This document shows, one piece after another, positions 11,883 through 26,000 of a stretch of DNA of 64,000 nt; the stretch's first letter is position 1; the number at the start of each line of letters is the position of its first letter. A program made the translations under genes and the position numbers. The notes under the pieces were generated by a model. That model had not been told where the DNA came from, ran no database searches, and saw nothing but the letters and a program-made list of their open reading frames with translations. The DNA comes from Holothuria scabra (Eukaryota > Echinodermata > Holothuroidea > Aspidochirotida > Holothuriidae): the NCBI GenBank assembly GCA_037179385.1, contig CM074185.1, positions 53,881,000-53,944,999 on the forward strand, written 5' to 3'.

Positions 11883-12112
11883 CCGTCGTTAACAGGTCCA
11901 CGCGAAGGTGCTTCCGTCACTGAGTCAAGTGCACAACCGACTTCGTCGCTTCGTCGGCTGGGCAACTGAAGTTTAGTGGCAAGCCTCATGCTTAGTGGGA
12001 GGGAAGCCGGACTACCCAGAAAAACCCACCGGTATTTGAACCCATGCACACGTGGAACACATTGGTACACTGTAGCAGCTAGAATCATAGACCACTCTGC
12101 CACACGAGGACC
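11883..12112 (-). mobile_element. tRNA-derived SINE, minus strand
   Basis: On the minus strand the head starts GTCCTCGTGTGGCAGAGTGG. The A box TGGCAGAGTGG (plus coordinates 12092-12102) fits the Pol III consensus exactly. A B-box-like GGTTCAAATACC lies at 12031-12042. The body continues GGGTTTTTCTGGGTAGTCCG and GCTTCCCTCCCACTAAGCA, a phrase common in metazoan SINE bodies. The spacing suits a tRNA head with an extra-long variable region (Leu/Ser type). The anticodon arm is too decayed to name the parent tRNA. Confidence 0.68.
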
Positions 12113-12115
12113 CCA

Positions 12116-13055
12116 GGTAGGAGTCGCTCAGAGTCAGGGAGTTTAACTTTTATAAAGTAGGGTGAACCATAGTGTGTTCTCCGAGTACTGAAAAAGAGAA
12201 ATGCAAGTATTAATCTTAAAGAGACTATGACACCAACCGTCGCATTACAATAACTTCTAAATTCTGAAAGCGAAAGATATATGGAAATAGACTGAAGAAG
12301 AAGTCAAAGCAAGTATACCTAAATAGCCTATGGAGTTAATAATACTTAATACGCTTTACTTGGTAATTTGTTGTGCCTTATGGTCCTAACTGTTATAGTA
12401 ACTACAAGTCATGCGTACATTCCACTCTCGACACAGTTTTACTTCAATATACATGCACATATACTGTACACTCTTAAAATTTTAGGCAAAGTTTTTAACC
12501 AACTTTCAACCAACGCTGGGCAATGTGCCAACGAACTATTTCCCAAATATTGCCCAATCTCGGTTGGGTAATTGCTCAGCTACCAATTGTTGGACAGTTA
12601 TTTAACCCCAGCATGTAGGAAGCTGAAAGTTACCCACGGTAACTTAATACGGTATTAAGTAATTGGTACTTCAAGCCTTTACCAATAATTAGGCAATAAA
12701 CTCCTCATGTAAATTGTCATTCGTGAGGAAATTTTGATATTTTGAACTTCCAATAATATGCGTGAAATCCTGACAGTTTTGGCTACGGCCGGAAATTACT
12801 AATAAAATAATCCTTCTGCAATCAAAAAGCGTCTATTTTCTAGATCTAGTAGATAATATCATCCACTGCTTGTTTTATTGAGTCAATTCTAACATCATTA
12901 TAAACGTATCACTCACATGTCCTTCTAAAACTCGAGCTTGTATCATAAACATTTCTTTTTCCCTCACCTCCCATATCACTAATGTTTCGACTGTATAAAT
13001 TTTCAACACTGATATATTTTTCTGAAATGCGCAAACCTCCTCATTATAAAAAAAT
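12116..13055. other. Palindrome-rich unclassified stretch
   Basis: 12475-12720 contains several small inverted words such as AACTTAATACGGTATTAAGT and CCAATTGTTGG, and repeated TTGGGCAAT-like phrases. These may be remains of another foldback element, but no ends could be matched. No gene is seen. Confidence 0.35.
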
Positions 13056-13165
13056 TCACGCGTTTGGTCTAACGGTAGAACATCCCCCTAACACGTGGAA
13101 GGCCTGGGTTCGATTCCCAGGTCGAGTCATACCAAAGAATCTAAAAATGGAACCTACTGCCGTCT
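13056..13165 (+). mobile_element. tRNA-Val(AAC)-like SINE head and body
   Basis: The A box TGGTCTAACGG (13065-13075) and B box GGTTCGATTCC (13107-13117) both fit the Pol III consensus exactly. The anticodon arm pairs 4 of 5 bases around a loop CTAACAC with AAC at the anticodon position, and the T arm CTGGG/CCCAG is perfect. The acceptor stem does not pair, so it is not a working tRNA. It runs into ACCAAAGAATCTAAAAATGG and AACCTACTGCC, the SINE body also seen at 785-860. Distinguishing a SINE from a tRNA pseudogene rests on that shared body. Confidence 0.7.
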
Positions 13166-13321
13166 GGGAGTTGTTAACTTAAGCAATTTTTTATTAATAT
13201 CACTAGAACCGGTAAAGACCGCCTCCATTCGCGAGTATGAATGCCTTGCATTCTGGTTGTTAAAAGAAGTAATTGGCGGTACGTTTCAACGTTGGGAAAA
13301 GAAATTCACATAATCATTTAA

Positions 13322-13572
13322 CCCTTTACCGTTGTTTGGGTCCTTTTGGACCCATGCGGAGAGCTCGACTGTCACCCATCTTTACTGTTTCACGAGGAGC
13401 TCGAAACTGCGAGTAGCTACCCGAAAATTCGGCCACAGCAACGAGAGAGACAATAGTTTAAGGTCACGGGGTCAACGGCCTACGGAAGCCGATGCGGGGC
13501 GGGCTACGTCCGCTTTTCCGCCCACCCCCGAGGCGCGCAGATATGCCCCGATAGGAGCACAACGGTAAAGGG
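13322..13572. mobile_element. piggyBac-like MITE, 251 bp
   Basis: Terminal inverted repeats CCCTTTACCGTTGT and ACAACGGTAAAGGG are exact complements over 14 bp and are flanked on both sides by TTAA (13318-13321, 13573-13576). TTAA duplications with CCC-starting ends are the signature of piggyBac elements. The interior is much more GC-rich than its surroundings and codes for nothing recognisable. Confidence 0.85.
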
Positions 13573-13810
13573 TTAACCAACTGTTGGTCAATGTGTTTCT
13601 CGGTTCTTTTGCCTTATATTGAAAAATCCCTAACCAAATTTGACAATGCCAGAAAATCTTTTTTACACCCGTAAATAATCTGAAATGAATGGTTTAAATT
13701 GAAATTAGAGAAAAGAATCATCTTTATCGAGGGGTGTATGTGCAGGGAGTTGTAACAAGTCCCTGGAATGTGTTTCATTCAAATTCCACACTGTGTCGGA
13801 CGCTCACCGT

Positions 13811-13831
13811 TTTCTCCATTGCCTTTCCTAG
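13811..13831 (+). promoter_or_regulatory. Splice acceptor before the NXPE start exon
   Basis: A pyrimidine-rich run ending CCTAG sits 12 bases before the ATG. The TAG is also the nearest in-frame stop upstream. The simplest reading is that the start exon begins at 13832, with a 5' UTR exon further upstream. Confidence 0.55.
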
Positions 13832-13843
13832 AACAACGTTCTG

Positions 13844-14071
13844 ATGCTACCGGAAGTGTTAAGAGCTGTTAGACGTTCCCAGATGGATGACTCACTGTAT
13901 CGGAGTCATTTTGAAAGACGTCCTTTAAGAAGTATAGTCCTTGCATTGGTCGTGTTTTCTGCTATCTGTTTTGTTCTTCTCAACTCTTCGCCAACGTTAT
14001 TTTCAAATGCACCGCCTTATACTTTTAACAGAAATTACCTGACAACTGCTTCCCTGAATATGAGTACATCG
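13844..14071 (+). CDS. NXPE coding exon 1 (membrane anchor)
   Basis: 76 codons from the ATG at 13844 to the donor TCG|GTATGT. It encodes a basic N-terminus (ERRPLRS), then a hydrophobic run SIVLALVVFSAICFVLL (residues 30-46) that fits a signal anchor, then a Ser/Thr/Asn-rich stem with an NMS glycosylation site. The frame continues 19 codons past the donor to a stop, so splicing is needed. The next ATG (Met14) would also keep the anchor. Confidence 0.82.
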
Positions 14072-17000
14072 GTATGTGTTTCCAGGTTAAAGTTTCTAAT
14101 ATTTTTAACTCTGTGTGATAAGTCATGAATAATTTCATAGAGAAGTAGTTGAGGTTTTTATATAGAAATAAAACTGCTACAGTGTGCAGATGGTTCAATT
14201 ATTTTTAGATGAAAATGACAACTCACACGGAGAACTTATCCGTATCACTGAAAATTTTTCCAATGGTCTCTTATTGGAAGAAATTATTATAAGGCAACAT
14301 TGTTCTCGTTTATATGATGCCACCAGAATGTCAAAAACTGTGTGTGGGGAGGGGAGGGGAAGGGAACTAAGGGAGATGGAAAATGTAAGAGGGTATAAAA
14401 GATATTTCGGGCACAGGGCCAAACTGAAAGGCAAGCGGGCACTCGGGAGGGTGGGGTTCATCGGTCTTCGGAAGTTCTGAGGATCTATTTCTAGTGGAGG
14501 GGGGGGGGATTTTAGCACTGATTCTTGAGGAAAAGTCCGAAGCTAGTTGCTAGCATCAAAAAGAATAACCTGAAGGCAACTGGGAGAAAAAATAATGCCG
14601 CCTTTGAGTCCGGTGCAAACTACCATTTTATTACTTTCCGAATTGCTCCGGCTGGAGATCTTCGCCCAACATAGCCCTTTGAGAATTTACATCAGAAATA
14701 GGATAGAAGTTAGATTAACTTATGATTAAAGTTTTTCAAAATCAGTATTTCTGTCTACAATTACAGTTAAATATGAAATAAGTATCGCATGAACTACCAT
14801 TTTTCCACTGTCTCGGTTGACCAGAATTCCCAAAGAAATATTTTGAAAGATAAACAATAATATTTTTAAATTTATCCATGTATTGAAGATAACGGTGTCA
14901 AGTATAGTATTATTTTCATAGTTATAATTTCCACACATTTTAATTGCTACGTTGGCGAAGGTATCTGTAATTTTGGTAAAGGGGCAATCCGCTGTTTTTC
15001 TCGGACGAGACAATCAATTTGCACAATTAAAACATTAATTACTCCTAGTAGACGAAGAACATGACTGTGTTATATATATCTTTTTTCAGAATGAATTTCC
15101 CTGAAATAACCATAAGCTAAAGTTTCTCCATTTAGATAGTAATATTAATGGTGATGTTATTACAGCCTCGTAAGTTTCCATCACGGAAGGGGCGGAAATG
15201 GACATAGAAATTTGAGAACTGAAGTGAAACTAAATCGCTCTGAATGTTGGGAGGCTATGGTGGGATTCACATGCAAGTTTCACTGAGGGTCTCCTTTCCA
15301 ATTGTCCAACAGTCATGCAAATTTCAGTATGGCGGGATATCCCATACACGCACATGTACATAATGTGGTGCAATATACCGTAGGCAGGTTACTCTCTGTA
15401 CCACTGGGACCATTTTGATCTTTTTGATTCTCAAACATGGAACTAAAATTAAGGGTACTGTGCTGTAGTTCCAGTTTACACAATCGGCCAAATACTATGG
15501 ATTAACAATATGGACGGACCTCTTGAGGCTTAGTGGTAAACTGTCAATTCCGACCGTACTGGAAAATGATGTAAGCGCAAGTATAAAGTGGATGAACTAT
15601 AATGCAATGTGTACACCTTCATTGGAAATGGTGCCGTCTGGGACATTTTTTGTTAAAACTTATTACCTGGGTTGAAAATATACTGAGTGGAGAAAAGGGA
15701 GACCCAGGGTATTTTGTATTGCAGTCAGTAGGAGAATCCTCAAGAACAAGACATTGAACCAATTATGGACTATTCATATTGAAAACGGCTTGAAGTTGTC
15801 TAGGGTGGGACATTTCAACTTTTTACTAACTATAATTAGTATTAATTAGCGATACTACAGAAACGTAAAACGGCACAGGGCGTTTTTTTTTCACTTAGTC
15901 CCCCTCAAGCTCAATCAACTGAAATATTTAGTGACCAACCGCAATAGTGTCCCCATTTGATTGCGGACGCGCGATCTGATCTCCTCCTCCGGTTCAAGTA
16001 ACAGTAAGTTGCCCCAGGTTTGTTTAAACAAGTTTGTGTGGAGTGAGGAGCTTCGCGGCGGAAGTACGTCATTGATCACATTGATCCCCGCTGTGTTCCC
16101 ACTTATTTTCTTGATCACCTGCGAGCGGTCTCATCCTCCCCGAAGGGGCATCAAGCTCTCTGGATCTGATCCGGGGAACGAGAGCGTTCCTACTTGCAAA
16201 TTGATCTTCTGCTGGACCGTAACAGATCGACATAACGTTCTCAAATGGGAACACACTCCAAGTTATCAGTCGCACCCTTAGACATGCCGCTCCTGTTAAA
16301 CAAAGATCCATGTTTTTTTTTTTTTTTTGTTGCTACACTATACAATTTTAAGGCCCTTAATTGTTCAGCTCCTGTTACCTAGTGAAAGATAAAGGGCCAA
16401 TCGTTGATACGAAGGCTTAGGTAGGGGATCTTGCTGAGTGTGTAGCTCCAACAGATTGAGAAAGAGGATTCAGTTGATTTTACGATGATTTATACTTTAT
16501 TCAGCTTTCTCTCAAAACATAGTTAAAGAAATTAATTAGCCAGCATCATAATTAAATAGAGTAAGTACAGATTGACCCAAGGTGCACCAGTGGCGAAAAT
16601 TGCAGCTCGGGCCTTCACTCTCGTGGTGATCGGAACGCCAAGGGGGTCTTCATGCAGTCCCCTGATTGGTCAAAAGTTGTGATGCTCTTAATAAAATGAA
16701 TATAAATGAGTGTGCTGATTTTAGTGATCAATGAGGAGGCTGTAGAGGGTGAAATTAGCCACACCTTGAAAATATTGGATACAACGTACACGTGGGCATA
16801 GGGTGAGGTGGTTTGTCACGTTCACCGGTAACAGGTGACAGGAAACAGGAAGGGCCCTGGGAATCTAGGACAAAAGGACGGGAGAGTTGCTCGTAAGCAA
16901 CAAAATGGCGTTCCTGTTAAAGGTCATGGAGGGTGCACCATGCTACATGACACTAGCTTATCTTTTCATATTATATCAACCAAACAGAAGTCTCCGCTCA

Positions 17001-20000
17001 AAACAAAAAGTAACTTCTCATAAAAAGTAACTTCTCATAAAAAGTAACTTCTCATAAAACCTATCACAAGAACAAAATTGTATGGTCATTTGACATCTGG
17101 TGACATGGCTTTTGACCTCTTGTGACCTGTCTGATTTCTACCAAAAAAGTCTTACACTATAAAGCAAATATGAAAAGGGTCGGCCATTCCTATCTTTAGA
17201 TATCATGTTTACCAGACGTTTGAGGGTTTGCGGTTATAGCCCCAGTGAGCTCAATTGACCTCTGACTTCCACCAGAAACAATAGCCTGCTTCTTCCCAGT
17301 ATGAAAAAGTTATATTTTCACGGTAAAGAGTGTAACTTTGGATTTAAGTCATGACAATGTCACAATACGGTTCCAAAACTATTTCTACCGAAATCGTATG
17401 GAAACGTCTAAATTATTGAAAATAATATATTTTGACGCTTTAACGAAATGTTAAATGGTAAAATATAACTGTGATTACTTAAAAAATGTGAACACTTTTA
17501 GCAAAGATGACTTTTTATTTGAATTGTTCAAATGACTAACTGTTCAAGGCAAACATTTTCCAATGGCCATTTTTTCATTTGTAATCCTAATGTAATTTGT
17601 AGCAAAGCATTCGTAAGCCAGAGTCACACTGATTACAGTCTTTGAAATATTGTCCTATGAATTTCAATTTTGAAGGAAAAATGATATTCAATGACCCTTT
17701 TTTCAGTTTCATCACCTACTCTAAGAGGACAGACAAAGTAAAATGTGCTGATCAAATGCCATTGAGTTTGGGTCGTTAACCAATACAAGTTCTGAACAAG
17801 TAGTCTTTGTTTATAACAAAGTTGGAAAGGTTAGGATGGTGTTAACTGAAGCCTCTGACAAAAAGTGACTGTGTAAATCACTAAATGCACTAGTCAGTAA
17901 CTCAAAATGTATCCCAGTACTCTCAGTAGATAAAAACAAACATAAAATTAGTAAAAGATTAATCTTCTATTACCCACTACATCAAAATAAAGGTAAGCCT
18001 AAATACCTGAACCAGAAAGCCAAAAGGCTTTGTGATTCCTTGCCATGCACTGAAATTTAAGCTTTTTTTTTCAAATTGACAGTGCTCCGTAATGTACCCA
18101 CAAAGAATACATGCAAACAGGTTCCAATTTCAAAATGGATTTCCAAAATCTATGTCTTCTCACAATTTTTATCAAATATGTCTGTTTTCTTTGGGATTCA
18201 TACTAACAATACCCAGAAAAGGTGCCACTTGTGGCAATAACCCGTCACTATTTGTTGCACGTGCGACAAGTAGTTAGTCCGTTCATCCGAACTCCTTGTC
18301 ACACAGGCGACAAGGAGTCCGTCTTTGTCACTGGGAATGCCATTTTTGGCAACAGTTCTCGACTCCATGTCGCACGTGTGACAAGAAGTCGGCCCTTTTT
18401 CCATGGAACATATGAGAATCTGGTATTGGGCTACAATATTGTCAATAAAGAGGAAAAGTTATGCAAAAGGAGCTGTCCAGATAGAGTTAGAAAATCCATT
18501 TTGAAAATGGAACTTGTTTGTGAGGCAACCATGCTTCCTACATTGAGATTCCGGGTGACCTTTGACCACCTACAGTAGAACTACGGTTCTGCTCACGATA
18601 TCACATCCACATACTATGTGTGAAATTTTGCAGTATGCAAGACTCCAACCATGGGAAATTTTGTTAATATGATATTGAGACTTTGACCACTTGTGAACCA
18701 AAGTGAAATTTGGCCTCCATCAAATACTATAGGGATCATTTGTTCACTATACATCATCTACATGCCAAGTATGAGGACCCTACAAAAGTTACATTTCTTG
18801 TAATACTATGCAAACAAGTTTTTCAGACTTTGACACTGCTGACACCAAATGACCTTTGACCTTCACGAAAATCAATTGGGATCATCTACTTTACGCAACT
18901 AACCCACACACCCAAATATGAGCATAGTCACATGCAATGTTCTTAAGATATCATGTTTTCAAGGTTTTGACCTTTTGAAATCTTTTTACCTCAAATGACC
19001 TTTGACCTCCATGAAAATAATTTGTGGTAATTTACTCAATATGACGAACCCACACACAAAACATGAGCATAGTGACATGTAGTGTTCTTAAGATATCATG
19101 TTTTCAAGGTTTTGACCTTGTGACCCCAAATGACCTTAGACCTCCACCAAAACAATAGGTGTCATCTACTTAATATGGCCAACCCACACACCAAATATGA
19201 AATTAGTCACACTTACCCTTCTTGAGATACCGTGTTTACAAGCAATTTCTAAGGAATTACCATTTGGCCTCTCGTGACCCCAAATGACTTTTGACCTCCA
19301 CAAAAATCGGCAGAGATTATTTACTTAATATGACGGACCTGTGAGCACAGTCACATGTACCGTTCTTGAGATATTGTGTTTACAAAGTTTGGACCTTTTG
19401 ACCTCCTTTGACCCCAAATAACCTTTGACCTCCACCAAAACGATAGGGATCATCTACTCAATATGGCAAACCCGTACACTAAATATGAGATAAGTCGCAT
19501 TTACCCTTCTTGATATACCGTGTTTACAAGCAATTTCTAAGGAATTTACCATTTGACCTCTCATGAACCCAAATGACCTTTGACGTCCACGAAAATCCAT
19601 AGGGATCATCTACTTAATACGACCAATCCACACACTAAATATGAGCATAGCCACATGTAACGTTCTTGAGATATCGTGTTTACAAGGTTTTGACCTTTTG
19701 ACCTCCTCGACCCCAAATGACCTTTGACCTCCACTAAGAACAATAGGGATCATCTACTCTAGAAGGGTCAACCCACACACTAAATATGAGATTAGTCACA
19801 CTTACCCTTCTTGAGATATGGTGTTTACAAGCCAAAGCGTCGCATACACACACACACACACACACATACACACGATATCACCATCGCATTGATTCCTTGC
19901 CTGCCTATGGCATATCATAAAAATGCATGCGAGAAAAGAGGAAAGAACGTCATACTAGCGGTAAAATTTTCATGAACCAGAAAGCCAAAAGGCTTAGTGA

Positions 20001-23000
20001 TTCCTTGCCATCAAATACCTTACCTGCTTTCAAATTGACAGTGTTTGATAGATTTTTCTTTACATTTAGGGCACAGAATTTTCGCAATTTTACCCCTAGT
20101 GACCTCAAATGGCCTTTGACCTCTACGAAAAACAATAAGCTTCTTTCTGTCAACATGACAAATCTATATACCAAATATGAAGAGTATCGGTCACTCTTAA
20201 CTGGAGATATCGTGTTTACAAGCCATTTTCGTCGTTTTCACAATTTTACCACTAGTGACCTTAAATGACCTTTGACCTCTACTAAAGACAATAGGGTTCT
20301 TCCTCTCAACATGGCAAACCCATATACTCAGTATGAAAAGTGTCGGACATTCCTACCTTAAGAAATTGTGTTTGTTCACAAGCAAGTGTCACAAACACAC
20401 ACACATACACACACACACACACACACGACATCACCATCGCATAGATTCCTTGCCTGCCTATGGCAAGGAATCGAAATTGAACAAGATTGAAACTCGCTAC
20501 ACATTCAGGCAGCTATTATTCGTGAGTTCACTGTTTTTTACAGCAAAATGCCTGAAACGGTCGAATGTCCAAATTCTTCCAAGCGTTTGCCCGAATATAA
20601 ATAAGTCTCATTGCCAGGGTAACATAATTACGAAGAATAAAAGAGATAAAAAATCGCGACACATTTGCCGAAGCCTATAGCCTAAAAGAAACAATAAATC
20701 TTCAGCCTGTTTTTAAATCTTGTGTAACACAATGCCCGAAATGGCCGATAATTTGAATACTTTTAAATCTTTGCCCCCAAAACAGAAAACGCTATGTTCA
20801 AAATAATTGTCATGGAAAAAAATAATGAAAACAAAGATTTGCGACACATTCTGATAGTTTCTAAAAAAGGTTTTCTTCATCCCATCTTCATAATGTAGTC
20901 TTACACAAATATTGCCTGAAATGAGAAAATATTCTGGCGAAGGCTGAAAAATGCTGGGATGTTTTCAATTGCCAGATTAATTTAACGGACAGAAAGGAGG
21001 GTGTTTAGGTGCAGCACCCAATAGTTTGCCATGTAATGCTGCCCGCGGAGCCAAATTCGGGCAATGGTTACAAAAAATTTGTAGTTTTTTCCAATACTAT
21101 GCCTGTAATGATGCAGTGGGAGAATGTCTTCCCATAATCAACAACAAGAAACAAAACTTTGTTCGTCAATGTGAGGAAGTGATATAACTGCTGCCCTCAA
21201 GTTTACCTTGGAACACAGATTTATTAACTTCATAAATTCATAGGGTCTTGTCACTGTAAACCTTCTTGAGCATTATTTTCTTGAAATTACGTTGTTCTTT
21301 CAGCTCATGTGTTCGACTGAATAACCTGCAATAATAGTCATCACAGCCGTATGCCACTTTGGTAAATTCTAGACACAATGTTTCCCAATTAAATCTTCTT
21401 CAAATTATCTTTTAGGTTGACAAATGTTTCCTTCAAAAGCCAAATCACCTCATCTACCGCCACAATCTTCACGATAACGTGTCTTGGACACGCCCATCAC
21501 AAGTTACTGATGCCAAGAAGACATCCGTCCACGTTATGACATCTGAAATGAAGGTTGGAGATCAAATGCGGGTCCGAATTGTGGCAAGAGATTCATTGGG
21601 AAATTTAAAATCTTATGGGGGAGATTATATAAGGATAAAACTCTCTTCAAATGAAACACGGTCGTACGTAAACCCTGATTACATATTAGATTTTGGAAAT
21701 GGTACTTATGATGCTTACTTTACACTACGATGGCCTGGACTTACTCAAGTTGACGCCCTCCTAGTTCATCCTAGTGAAGCGGTTAGTGTCATCAACAGAC
21801 TCATTCAAAATATGCCAAATAGACTAGCATATGACGGCCTGTACACACATCCTACAACTGAAAAAGAGGAAACCACCAGATGTGGCGTCGTGTTTGATTC
21901 ACAGGTAAGTCATAAATGAATACCAATTCATTAAAGGGTAAGAGAAGACGTCCAAATCTTATTTTGGAGCCACAGTTAGACAGTTAAATCTAACGTCTTT
22001 CATTCTATTTTAGGGCTTCAGTATTGCAACTTAAAAGTATATTAATCTGTTACATTTAGTAAATTTCACATTTGATTTGAAAAATCAATTGTCACGTAAC
22101 TCTCAAAAGCCAATCATGGAACAGGACAGTCTTTTATACACTTCTGCTACTCGGGGTAAATGCACTTCCTCTTCAAGTAAATTTATACAGGTAAATTAAA
22201 TGTTAGCATACTAGCACTTAAGAGAGAAGTCGAGAACTAATCCGATGTTTGATATGTAAGAAAGATAGCTATTTTATTCTAAACATTCTGGTGAAAGTTT
22301 CATTCATTTCCCATATTCAGTTCTCATGATCAAGATATACTGAAAATGAAATTGAAACATTTTCTTTTTAAGAAAAGTGAACTTAAAAAAAGCAAGTGTA
22401 ATGTCATGGCCAATGTTTCGTTTTTCTTTATTATTATTTTTGATTTTCATATTTCTTGTTAGTTTGACATTGAATTGATTAGGGATGCTATTTTCCCCTA
22501 AGGAATATAAGGGTTTTAAAATTCCATTGCTCAGAATGCACTTATGGTATCATTAAATTGCAGTTCATATGCAAAAAATTAATCGTAAATTACAGAAAAC
22601 AAAACAATATGAGTAAATGACATCACGTACGCCCGCTTGCTCCAAGTTCCATCTATGAAGAAAATGTGTCACATTTAATTGCTAATATCTACAGAACCCA
22701 GTATGGAAATTCCTGCCCAGGGTTAAATTCCATTTGAAACCATTCGCGAATGGTCTGATTGGTACCGAATGGTATTTTTCACACTGTATTTTTGGACCGT
22801 TCTGAATGGTCCTGAATGGTTCTATTTGCAAATGGTCTGCGAATGGTCTGGTAGGCAAATGGTTTTTAACTGGTCCCAAATGGTGTTGAATGGTACCATT
22901 TGCGAATGGTCTTCAAATGGTCTGGTATGCAAATGGTCTTTAAATGGAATAACTGGTCCCAAATGGTGTTGAATGGTACCATTTGCGAATGGTCTTCAAA

Positions 23001-26000
23001 TGGTCTGGTATGCACATGGTTTTTGAATGTAATGACTGGAACCATTCACAAATGGTTTGTGAATGGTTCATCATGTTATGCATCTCAACAGTTTCAAATA
23101 ATTTAAACAGGAAACCACCCACAAATGATCTGCCAATGGTTTCTATGTGCAAGCTCGAGATGGAAAATACTGTACAGTTGCTGTAAAACCAAAATTAATT
23201 AAAACAATATAAGAATTTAACTATAGTTGCAACAGAGTGTACGTTTATTATCCCCTGATGGCATTCTGTTAAGCTTACAGAACAGTAATTATGGATAGCA
23301 CATCATGCAGCTGGCAACCCAGTTGAAGGATATTACATGTAATGGTTGGGATCTGATACTTACAAGGTAAATGAAGAACAACATAAATAGTCCATATGAG
23401 TACAACTTCACTCAAATTCAAAAGTCAATTGATGCTTTGCAAGTTTGTTACAAACTTAAACGAATGAAAAACAGTTCATGGTGTCCAAAATCATGTAATA
23501 CGCACTCATGCAAACACAATATGAACAAATATAGCTCGTTGTAATTCAAATGTAGGGTACACCTTTCAGTATTAAACTGAAGGAATGAAAAAAAAAACAC
23601 TGTAGGTTTTCTTTCCAAGGAAGAAAAAGTAGAAAAATTATCAATGAGAATGTTTTGTCCAGAGTAAAAAAAGATAAACTTCTGACTTTCAAATTAAAAT
23701 CAAAGTTTGGTCAAAATATTATAATGGTCCACCAAGTAATTTATACTGTAACTTTAAGCACCAGTTATTTCACATTTGCAGTTAAAATAATGGGGATTTC
23801 CATGGTAAAATGTATTTCATGAAAAATCATAGAGTAGGCTTCAGTCTTCTCACATTTCCCAACTAAATCAAAGTTTGGTAACTGTTTGGTCCATGAAAAA
23901 ATATTCTCATCGCTATCCAAGTTGAAAAAGTAAGATGTTTTAACACAATTAAATGTCTGTAGAGGTTGAACACAGGGCACATGAAAGGTCCACGGACGGG
24001 AAAATTTATTTTGTTTCCAAATCCAATGGCTGTATATTCTTCGTCCGATCCTCCCATTGACTCCTGAGTAAAGGAAATATTCCACACCAAGGATTCAAAA
24101 CTTCTTAATTACATCATCCTGACAGTCTAAACAAGACCGTTCAGTTTATCAGATTACAATGAGGCACAAAAACTAGGACACCAGCATTTCCTTTGTAAAT
24201 TGGTACTGGTCCATAGCCACCTGTAGCAAATATCTTTTTGAGTGTTGTGGTCAATTCAAAGATGCCTCTAATAAGTTGTCCTGTAACTGCTTTACAGTAT
24301 CTACGGTACTTCAACACTGTTCTGTAGTTCTCCAACCTCAGGACTCATTCTGACTCCACAGCAAGAACATCAAAAGGTCCAGTAGCCTGCATGTTATGGA
24401 TATGTTATAATTCAACAATCAGGACTGTTCATATTATGTGATAACGAAAACAGACTTTGTAGTTTCAAACAAGAAAATCGCTATTCAAAAGGAAGCAGGC
24501 TATAAAAGGTTACCAGTACATTGGTATCACAGTTCAATAGCAGGATACTGTAACTTGTTCAGTCCATGGCTCCATGTATGCAGTACAATTTCCTCACTCA
24601 CTAAAATGATTATGCTTGACTCTGCTACTGTACATGGTACTGTACACAGCAGTCCAGACATAAACGAGTATTTAAGACACACTGAAAAATAACTCCATCA
24701 GCTGTACAGGAGAAAATTTTAAAAGTATATAAAAAGTTGTACAACTAACTTTGTTTTAAAGGGTAAAATTTTCTTGACAAATTTAATAAAACTTAAGCTT
24801 TTAAGATCAAGAACAGTCCCCCGAATTTATTTAAAGGCAACAGCTAAGCATCACAATTTTGTTCTTATCTCTCTTCAAAGTATCTTTCATCATATTTTTA
24901 GAATTCAATATTGCATATTCTGGGTAAACCAAGCAGTAAATTTCACATTTGAAGAAAAACAATGTTGTCACATAACTCTAAACAGCCAATCATGGAACAG
25001 TCAGGCTTCGACAAATCCCCCGCCCGACAGTCCGGGACAAGTAAAAAATCACTCGGGCAACTACCGTGCTCAATGTTGCAGCCCGCCGGGCAAGTACTCC
25101 CTGCATTAAATTTTTGAGTTGCGCAAAATGGCAAAAATTATATGTACTCAACGGATTTGAATTGGACGAGTAGATATTTATGCGGACAAGTAGATTAAGA
25201 AAACAGTTAGCCCGTCCGACAATTACAAAAGAAAAAATTTGTTGAAGCCTGGAAACAGGACAGTCTACTACACTACTTCAAGTTGGGGTGACTCAGGCTT
25301 TGACAATTTTTTTCTTTCGTACTTGTCCGACGGGCTACGTAGCTGTTTTCAAAATCTACTTGCCTACATGAATATCTACTTGTCCAATTCAAATCTGTTG
25401 AGAACATGTAATTTTTGAAGTCTAAAAGTACAAATGCTGTTTTGCGCCACTCAAAAATTTAAGGCTGGGGGTACTTGCCCAGCAGGCTGCAACATTGAGC
25501 ATGGTAGTTGCCCGAGTGATTTTTTACTTGTCCTGGACTGTCCGGCGGGGATTTGTCGAAGCCTGGGTGACTGGTTTTGTTTTACTAAAGACGGTGTCTC
25601 TGTTTGTTTGGGACTGTGGTATAGGCCTAGGCCTGCAGTCAAATTTTGCTAGAGGCCATACATACTGAGACTTAGTTGAATTCGAAAACTAATTATTTAT
25701 CATATCATATGTACACAAATAAATATAGGCATAGGCCTGCAGCAAATTGTGTACCTGTTTCTTATTTAGGCCCGAAGCTACAGAACTGTACATACAGATA
25801 ACGATGGAAACATGCAAAAAGGAATTCCTTTTCCATCCTGTAATTTCTGAGTCAGCACCCAAAAGGAAAGAGACAGTCTTCATGACCAACCCCACCCCCC
25901 CAAAAAAAACATTTTACTCCAACTTTACCAATGATACCATGGTCTGGGTTCAACTATTTTGAGTATGACTAGGCCGAGGCCAGTAATAGGCCTATGACTT

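Noticed and set aside
13056..13130. Functional tRNA-Val(AAC) gene
   Set aside because: A and B boxes and the T arm are good, but the acceptor stem does not pair and the sequence continues into a SINE body.
14195..14518. 98- and 107-codon frames in NXPE intron 1
   Set aside because: Opposite-strand frames over low-complexity G-rich sequence; no splice compatibility with the NXPE exons.
16835..16960. Conserved small protein shared with 60620-60740
   Set aside because: Both copies keep a frame, but most base differences change the residue, which is not expected of a protein under constraint.
23765..24335. Possible transposase of the 5.3-kb element (two minus-strand frames)
   Set aside because: No recognisable catalytic motif and no continuity between frames; left uncalled.
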